Shown here: one piece after another, positions 9,167 through 13,242 of the stretch
Layout of the letters: every line of letters begins with the position of its first letter
How positions within the stretch are numbered: position 1 is the first letter of the stretch
Source: JBPCMN01 sp013695115
GTDB taxonomy: Bacteria > Actinomycetota > Acidimicrobiia > IMCC26256 > JACDBD01
Length of the DNA: 13,242 nt
Direction: 5' to 3'
NCBI GenBank assembly: GCA_051002235.1
Contig: JBPCMN010000022.1
Coordinates: 1-13,242 of the forward strand
The notes under the pieces: model-generated
Database searches by the model: none
What the model was told of the DNA's origin: nothing
What the model saw: only the letters and a program-made list of their open reading frames with translations
Translations under genes and position numbers: made by a program

Positions 9167-10422
9167 CACCGGTCGATGTCCCCGAGGATGAAGTACAGGC
9201 TCGCGAGGATCGTGATGACGTCGGGGACGTACACACCTCGCAGCAACCACGGGAGGATCGAGACGTTGCTGAACGACGCCGACCGGATCTTCACCCGGAA
9301 CGGGCCGATCGCACCCTTCGAGATCACGTAGTAGCCCATCTGGCCGAGCGGGTTCTCGGTCTCGACCCACACCTCGCCCTCGGGAACCTTGATGATGCGC
9401 GGAACCTTGGCCATCACCGGGCCGGCGGGGAGCTGGTCGAGCATCTGGATGACCATGCGCGCCGCCTCGCGCGTCTCCTGGAGCCGCACCCAGTAGCGGG
9501 CGAAGCTGTCACCGTCGGGGTGGGTCCAGACCTTGAAGTCGAGCTCGGGGTACACGAGGTAGGGCTTGCCGTCGCGGCGCAGGTCCCAGTCGACGCCCGA
9601 GGCCCGCAGGTTCGAGCCGGACACGCCGTACCCAGCACCGACGTCGCCGGGGATGATGCCGATGCCCTTGGTGCGGGCCTCGAAGATCTCGTTGCCGGCG
9701 ACCAGGTTGTCGAAGTCGGTGCAGGCGTCGAGGACGACCTTCATCGTGTTGCGGGTCTCGGCCACCCACCCCCACGGGAGGTCGTCCTTGGTGCCGCCGA
9801 TGCGGTTGAAGTTGGGGTGGAAGCGACCGCCGGTGGCGGCCTCGATCAGGTTGAGGACGTGCTCGCGGTCGCGGAAGCCGTAGAAGGCGGGCGTGAGCGC
9901 GCCGACCTGGAGACCCATCTCACCGAGGAAGAGCAGAAAGGTGGCGATGCGCGACAGCTCGGTGAGGATGGTGCGGATGTACTGGGCGCGTGGCGGCGCC
10001 TCGATCCCCATGAGCAGCTCGGCGCCGTGGATGAACGGCACCTCGTTGGCGAAGCTCGAGAGCCAGTCGATCCGGTTGATGAGCGTGGTGATCTGCGGGT
10101 AGCTGCGGACCTCGGTGAGCTTCTCGTAGCCGCGGTGCATGTACCCGATGACCGGGTCGGCGGCGATGACACGCTCGCCATCGAGGCGCACGACCAGGCG
10201 CAGGGTGCCGTGGGTCGCGGGATGCTGCGGTCCGAGGTTGAGGATCATGTCGCCGGTGTCGAGCTCGACGTTCATCTGGGCGTCGGCGAGGTGGCGGTAG
10301 ATGCTCGGGTCGACCTCCCCCATGGCCTCGCTCACTGCGGCCGGGGATACCCCGGCCGCGGCCGCTCGCTCGGCTGTGCTCGCTCGACTCCGCTCCGCTT
10401 CGCTCGCTCGCGCGTCACTCAT
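9166..10422 (-). CDS. nuoD: Complex I subunit D (49-kDa, quinone-binding)
   Basis: A 418-residue catalytic subunit that forms the quinone pocket with NuoB. Motifs are LGPQHPATHGTLRL (63-76; His67 and His71), YMHRGYEK (94-101; Arg97), the N2-proximal His202, NRIGGTKDDLP (206-216) and a C terminus ending LGDIDR. It aligns without gaps to the bovine 49-kDa subunit as I recall it, at a constant offset of 12 from His67 to Pro216. Two expected pocket residues differ: the quinone-binding Tyr is Trp120 and the His-partner Asp is Gln172. The ATG at 10422 overlaps nuoC by eight bases and has a strong GAGGGAG six bases upstream. Residues about 4-33 are encoded by the structured repeat and have an Ala/Glu/Ser/Arg-rich composition unlike the family. 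A start at Met34 (10323) would avoid this but has a poorer ribosome site. Confidence 0.95.
   Translation of the reverse strand: MSDARASEAERSRASTAERAAAAGVSPAAVSEAMGEVDPSIYRHLADAQMNVELDTGDMILNLGPQHPATHGTLRLVVRLDGERVIAADPVIGYMHRGYEKLTEVRSYPQITTLINRIDWLSSFANEVPFIHGAELLMGIEAPPRAQYIRTILTELSRIATFLLFLGEMGLQVGALTPAFYGFRDREHVLNLIEAATGGRFHPNFNRIGGTKDDLPWGWVAETRNTMKVVLDACTDFDNLVAGNEIFEARTKGIGIIPGDVGAGYGVSGSNLRASGVDWDLRRDGKPYLVYPELDFKVWTHPDGDSFARYWVRLQETREAARMVIQMLDQLPAGPVMAKVPRIIKVPEGEVWVETENPLGQMGYYVISKGAIGPFRVKIRSASFSNVSILPWLLRGVYVPDVITILASLYFILGDIDR
10326..10411 (-). repeat. Structured REP-like repeat, copy 2 (within nuoD 5' end)
   Basis: A perfect inverted repeat lies at 10337-10359: arm GCGGCCGGGG, loop ATA, arm CCCCGGCCGC. 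It is flanked by GCTCACT (10330-10336) and GGCCGCTCGC (10360-10369), then a CGCTCGCTC-like tract. Copy 1 at 1-91 has the same flanks (7/7 and 9/10 identical), stem length, loop length and orientation, with a different stem. This copy is read through in frame by nuoD codons of about 4-33, between the ATG at 10422 and Met34. Confidence 0.65.
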
Positions 10423-11221
10423 CTGTGGCTCCCTCGGCGGAAGCTTCCCCGTCTTCGGTCGCTTCCTCGCCCGGCATCGGCTCGACGTCGACGAGGCCGG
10501 GCCACGGCTTCACCTGACGGGCGAGCAACGGGAAGTCTTTGCGCAGCGGATGGCCCTCGAACTCCGACGGCAGGTAGAGGTGGCGCAGGCTCGGGTGGCC
10601 CTCGAAGGTCACGCCGTACATCTCCCAGCACTCGCGCTCGTGCCAGTCGGCCCCGGGGTACACCGACACCCACGACTCGGCTTGGGGCGCGGCCTCGTCG
10701 AGGTCGGTCTTGAGCGCGACGCCCCACTTGTGGCTGGTCGACTCGACCACGGCGAGCAGCTGGAAGCGCCCGGCGGACCCGGCGGTGCCGAACGTCATCT
10801 CGGTCGGCTGCACCGGCGCCGAGCTCGCGCCCGCGACCTCGCCGCCCTCGCGCGGCGCGGGCTGCCAGTCGATGCCCGAGATGAAAGACAGGTAGTCGCA
10901 CTGCAGGTCGGTCCGGCTCACCTCGGCGGCGCGCCGCCAGGCGTCCGGCTTCACCCGCACGACCAGAGTGCCGAACGCGGAGGCCGATTCGAGGATGTCC
11001 TCGCCGAGCTCCCGGCCGAGGCGCCCGAGAACCTTCGCCTCGGTGTCGCTGAGATGCGCGGGCTCGCCGTCGGCGTCTTCGTCCACCGCTTCGTCGGTTG
11101 GCTCGGCCGCGGAAGGGTCGGCGTCGGCTTGCGCCTCCTCGGCCGCGGCCGGTTCGTCGGTTTCGGCGGTCCCCTGCTCCGCGGCGACCTGCTCCTCGAC
11201 GTCGTCCGTCTCGTCAGGCAT
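10415..11221 (-). CDS. nuoC: Complex I subunit C (30-kDa)
   Basis: A 268-residue peripheral subunit that packs against NuoD in the connecting module and has no cofactor. The family signature is at residues 191-232, including HERECWEMYGVTFEGHPSLR (194-213) and FEGHPLRKDFPL (221-232). It is a separate gene, not fused to nuoD as in E. coli. The first 62 residues are strongly acidic and Ala-rich without a single Lys or Arg, and a second acidic stretch (about 246-268) ends the protein; neither belongs to the conserved domain. The ATG at 11221 overlaps the nuoB stop by eight bases, and the gene overlaps nuoD by eight bases. No alternative ATG lies between the start and the domain, so the acidic extension seems genuine. 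Confidence 0.95.
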   Translation of the reverse strand: MPDETDDVEEQVAAEQGTAETDEPAAAEEAQADADPSAAEPTDEAVDEDADGEPAHLSDTEAKVLGRLGRELGEDILESASAFGTLVVRVKPDAWRRAAEVSRTDLQCDYLSFISGIDWQPAPREGGEVAGASSAPVQPTEMTFGTAGSAGRFQLLAVVESTSHKWGVALKTDLDEAAPQAESWVSVYPGADWHERECWEMYGVTFEGHPSLRHLYLPSEFEGHPLRKDFPLLARQVKPWPGLVDVEPMPGEEATEDGEASAEGATDE

Positions 11222-11723
11222 CGACGACGATCGGCTCCCCGCGCCAGCGCTTGCCCAGGTCGTCGTTCCCGAGGCCCTCGTTCTGGATGCGCTCCTGGAG
11301 GAGCACGATCCCCTGGAGCAGGGCCTCGGGCCGCGGCGGGCAGCCCGGCACGTACACGTCGACGGGAATGATCTGGTCGACGCCCTTGGTGACCGAGTAC
11401 GAGTCCCAGTAGGGACCGCCGCAGTTGGCGCACGACCCCATCGAGATCACGTACTTCGGGTCGGGCATCTGCTCGTAGAGCCGCTTGATCGCCGGCGCCA
11501 TCTTGTCGGTCACGGTGCCCGAGATGACCACGAGGTCGGACTGGCGGGGACTGGCCGGGAACGGAATGACGCCGAGGCGCATCATGTCGTAGCGGGGGCT
11601 GGCCAGCGCCGCGCCCATCTCGATGGCGCAGCAGGCGAGGCCCCACTGGAACATCCACAGCGAGTACTTGCGGCTGTAGTTGAGCAACCAGGTCAGGGGC
11701 TTCGGAAGCTTCTGCTTCTCCAT
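11214..11723 (-). CDS. nuoB: Complex I subunit B (cluster N2 carrier)
   Basis: A 169-residue subunit holding the terminal [4Fe-4S] cluster N2 that reduces quinone. The expected ligands are present: tandem Cys31-Cys32, Cys98 in SMGSCANCGG and Cys128 in VYVPGCPPRPEA. The loop SPRYDMMRLGVIPFPASPRQ (42-61) faces the quinone chamber. Compared with mitochondrial PSST as I recall it, this loop has one extra residue (around Pro54) and Pro56 where Arg precedes ASPRQ. The ATG at 11723 overlaps the nuoA stop as TGATG. Its length is typical of a bacterial NuoB. Confidence 0.97.
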   Translation of the reverse strand: MEKQKLPKPLTWLLNYSRKYSLWMFQWGLACCAIEMGAALASPRYDMMRLGVIPFPASPRQSDLVVISGTVTDKMAPAIKRLYEQMPDPKYVISMGSCANCGGPYWDSYSVTKGVDQIIPVDVYVPGCPPRPEALLQGIVLLQERIQNEGLGNDDLGKRWRGEPIVVDA

Positions 11724-12085
11724 CAGGCCCACCGCAGCACCCCCTTGCGCCAGGCGTAGACGAGGGCGAGCGCGAGGATCACGATGAAGATGGTCATCTC
11801 GACGAGTGCGAACGTGCCCAGGCTCTCGAGGTTGACCGCCCACGGGAAGATGAACACGGCTTCGACGTCGAACATCACGAACAGCAGCGCATACACGTAG
11901 TAGCGGACGTTCGACTGGCCCCACCCGCCGACGGGGTCGGACCCGGCCTCGTAGGTGACGTACTTGTCGTCCTGGGGACGGGTCGGACGGAGCAGGCGAC
12001 CGGCGCCGAGCATCGCGCCGAACATGCCGAGCGCGGCCGCGCCGAGCACGGCGACGGCGAGATATGCCTGGTAGTACCTCGTCAC
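11723..12085 (-). CDS. nuoA: Complex I membrane subunit A
   Basis: A 120-residue, three-helix subunit (ND3 equivalent), the first gene of the operon. The loop motif YEAGSDPVG (45-53) has Ala where many homologues have Cys or Ser, and the membrane motif FDVEAVFIFPW (72-82) keeps Asp73 and Glu75. I chose the GTG start at 12085 because it gives the usual family length, has GGGAGG six bases upstream, and lies downstream of the predicted -10 element. A TTG at 12154 would start upstream of that promoter and add 23 residues foreign to the family. Confidence 0.94.
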   Translation of the reverse strand: MTRYYQAYLAVAVLGAAALGMFGAMLGAGRLLRPTRPQDDKYVTYEAGSDPVGGWGQSNVRYYVYALLFVMFDVEAVFIFPWAVNLESLGTFALVEMTIFIVILALALVYAWRKGVLRWA

Positions 12086-12123
12086 GCGCGGCCTCCCGCC
12101 AAGCGTGGTGGGTATGCGGGCGG

Positions 12124-12154
12124 AGTATACGTCCGGCGTTTCGGGGCGCCCCAA
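12124..12154 (-). promoter_or_regulatory. Candidate promoter of the nuo operon
   Basis: On the minus strand TATACT (12129-12124) closely matches the -10 consensus and is unusually AT-rich for this DNA. TTGGGG (12154-12149) could act as a -35 element with a longish 19-bp spacer. Transcription would start near 12117, giving a leader of about 30 bases before the nuoA GTG. The perfect palindrome GGGGCGCCCC (12143-12152) overlaps the -35 and could be an operator; that is speculative. Confidence 0.45.
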
Positions 12155-12169
12155 GCCCGGGCGCGCTCA

Positions 12170-12188
12170 CAATCGCGCAATCGCGCAA
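12170..12188. repeat. Short direct repeat, 8-bp unit
   Basis: CAATCGCG occurs twice in direct succession (12170-12177 and 12178-12185), followed by CAA, in the divergent spacer between nuoA and the patatin gene. It could be a regulator site for either gene or a chance low-complexity tract. Confidence 0.4.
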
Positions 12189-12229
12189 GCTCCTCCGCCC
12201 GCGAGGGATCATGGAGCCGGAGAGATGTG

Positions 12230-13120
12230 ATGGCGCACCGGGACCCCGACCCCCACGGCCCCCGCACGGCCTTCGTGCTGTCGGGCGGCGGCAACCTGGC
12301 CGTGAGCCAGGTGGGAATGCTGCGTGCCCTGATCGAGCGCGGGATCCTCCCCGACGTCGTCGTGGGGTGCTCGGCGGGCGCACTCAACGGTGCCGTGATC
12401 GCGACCGAGCCGACGGTCGACGGGGTGGAGCGGCTGGCCGACGTGTGGTGCTCGGTGCGCCGGGACGAGGTGTTCCCGGGCGGGAAGCTGGCGCGGGCCT
12501 GGAACGTGCTCAGCCGCGACGACCACCTGTTCGAGAACGAGGGGCTGCAGGCGATCATCGACCGAGCCGATCCCGCGCCGACGTTCGACCAGACGGTCGT
12601 GCCCCTGCGGGTGGTGACGACCGACATTCACACCGGGGAAGAGGTGCTGTTCGCGGCGGGCCCGATCGCGCCGGCGCTCATGGCCAGCTCGGCGTTGCCC
12701 GGGGTGTACCCGCCGATCGAGCACGACGGGCGCAGGCTGGTCGACGGCGCCGTGACCAACGCGGTGCCGATCTCGCACGCCTGGTCGGGCCCGATCGACC
12801 GAGTCTATGTGCTCAACGTCGCCGGGGGCGGGCCGTCCGACCGCCCGATCCGCAACCCCCTCGACGTGGCTGTGCGCGCATTCAACATCTCGCGCAACCA
12901 GCGCTTCGAGCTCGAGATGCGCAACACCCCGGACGAGGTCGACGTCATCGTGCTGCCCCGGCCCGATGACGACCGTGACCTGTTCGACTTCTCCGAGGCG
13001 CTCATGCTGATCATCGAGGCGCACGCCCACTCGGCGAAGTTCCTCGACGCCGGCCCCGCGATGATGGCCCGGCGACCGCCGAGGCGCCGCTGGTGGCAAC
13101 GGCGCAACCGGGTCGCCTAG
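12230..13120 (+). CDS. Patatin-like phospholipase / RssA-type serine hydrolase
   Basis: A 296-residue predicted cytoplasmic lipid acyl hydrolase with the patatin Ser-Asp dyad. The oxyanion-hole loop is LSGGGNLAVSQVG (17-29), the nucleophile elbow is GCSAGA with Ser48, and the second catalytic residue is Asp172 in LVDGAVTNAVP (170-180). SSALPGVYPP (153-162) is also typical. The oxyanion loop has Asn-Leu after GGG where many relatives have Arg or Lys. The C terminus is very basic (RRPPRRRWWQRRN, 281-293) and might bind membrane or nucleic acid. No signal peptide is seen. ATG at 12230 is preferred, with GGAGAG (12219-12224) five bases upstream; a GTG at 12227 is too close to it. The gene is transcribed divergently from the nuo operon, with about 144 bases between start codons. 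The substrate cannot be told from sequence. Confidence 0.9.
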   Translation: MAHRDPDPHGPRTAFVLSGGGNLAVSQVGMLRALIERGILPDVVVGCSAGALNGAVIATEPTVDGVERLADVWCSVRRDEVFPGGKLARAWNVLSRDDHLFENEGLQAIIDRADPAPTFDQTVVPLRVVTTDIHTGEEVLFAAGPIAPALMASSALPGVYPPIEHDGRRLVDGAVTNAVPISHAWSGPIDRVYVLNVAGGGPSDRPIRNPLDVAVRAFNISRNQRFELEMRNTPDEVDVIVLPRPDDDRDLFDFSEALMLIIEAHAHSAKFLDAGPAMMARRPPRRRWWQRRNRVA

Positions 13121-13125
13121 GTGGC

Positions 13126-13142
13126 TGCCGAAAAAGTCGGCA
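13126..13142. other. Hairpin just after the patatin gene
   Basis: TGCCGA (13126-13131), a five-base loop AAAAG, and TCGGCA (13137-13142) can pair. It begins six bases after the stop codon of the patatin gene. No T-run follows, so it is a weak terminator candidate at best. It could instead belong to the terminal sequence of an inserted element that continues to the window edge. Confidence 0.35.
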
Positions 13143-13215
13143 CGTCGAGGGCTGAGGGTGCTCGCGATTTGACGCTGGGGTTGTCACACTCGACCCATGC
13201 GATCGAATCGAGGTC

Positions 13216-13242
13216 ATGATGCTGGGCACTGCTGATCCTCAA
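13216..13242 (+). CDS. Start of an open reading frame cut by the window edge, possibly a transposase
   Basis: Nine codons, MMLGTADPQ, run open to the window end, with GAGG (13209-13213) just upstream of the paired ATGs at 13216 and 13219. The DPQ near the N terminus recalls the beginnings of some IS1182-like transposases, and the preceding 95 bases are less GC-rich than the genes around. With so few residues this is only a suggestion; any other plus-strand gene starting here is equally possible. Confidence 0.3.

Noticed and set aside
12086..12154. Longer NuoA starting at TTG 12154
   Set aside because: It would start upstream of the predicted -10 element, adds 23 residues not found in the family, and lacks the good ribosome site seen before the GTG at 12085.
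11724..12383. Upstream extension of the nuoB frame over nuoA and into the divergent spacer
   Set aside because: NuoB homology begins at the ATG at 11723; the extension is an out-of-frame reading of nuoA and crosses the promoter region.

Overview
The window is about 13 kb of very GC-rich DNA (roughly 70% by eye). One minus-strand operon for a respiratory complex I (NADH:quinone oxidoreductase-like) fills almost all of it. The codon use, frequent GTG starts, tight gene overlaps and protein sequences suggest an actinobacterium. An Acidimicrobiia-like lineage is my best guess, from general resemblance only.

Reading along the minus strand from about 12.1 kb to 0.1 kb, the order is nuoA, nuoB, nuoC, nuoD, nuoH, nuoI, nuoJ, nuoK, nuoL, nuoM, nuoN, then a MidA/NDUFAF7-family methyltransferase gene and a small membrane-protein gene of the DUF6328 type. 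Neighbours overlap by 1-8 bases or are separated by at most about 25 bases, so they are probably co-transcribed from a promoter near 12124-12154. The genes encode the whole membrane arm (A, H, J, K, L, M, N) and the connecting/quinone module (B, C, D, I). The NADH-oxidising genes nuoE, nuoF and nuoG are absent: nuoD runs straight into nuoH through a TGATG overlap. The locus therefore encodes an 11-subunit complex whose electron input is not specified here.

The most striking observation is in the quinone pocket. NuoD aligns without gaps to the mitochondrial 49-kDa subunit, as I recall that sequence, from the HPATHG motif to beyond the N2-proximal histidine. The quinone-coordinating Tyr is Trp120 and the His-partner Asp is Gln172, while both pocket histidines remain. 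NuoB has a one-residue insertion and an Arg-to-Pro change in a loop facing the same chamber. NuoH has Val229 where the first Glu of the PEAE motif is expected. Together these suggest a remodelled quinone site. The MidA-type gene at the operon end is the family whose mitochondrial member methylates an Arg in the HRG motif of the 49-kDa subunit, and that Arg (Arg97) is present in this NuoD.

A second observation is a structured repeat found twice in the same orientation: beyond the operon end (1-91) and inside the 5' coding part of nuoD (about 10326-10411). Both have a perfect 10-bp stem with a 3-nt loop and near-identical flanks. The two stems differ at four positions, all compensated.

Divergent from the operon, on the plus strand, is a patatin-like phospholipase gene (12230-13120). 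After it, the last 120 bases look different in composition and may be the left end of an insertion sequence whose transposase starts at 13216. No tRNA, rRNA or CRISPR array was seen, and no stretch over 300 bases lacks a gene.
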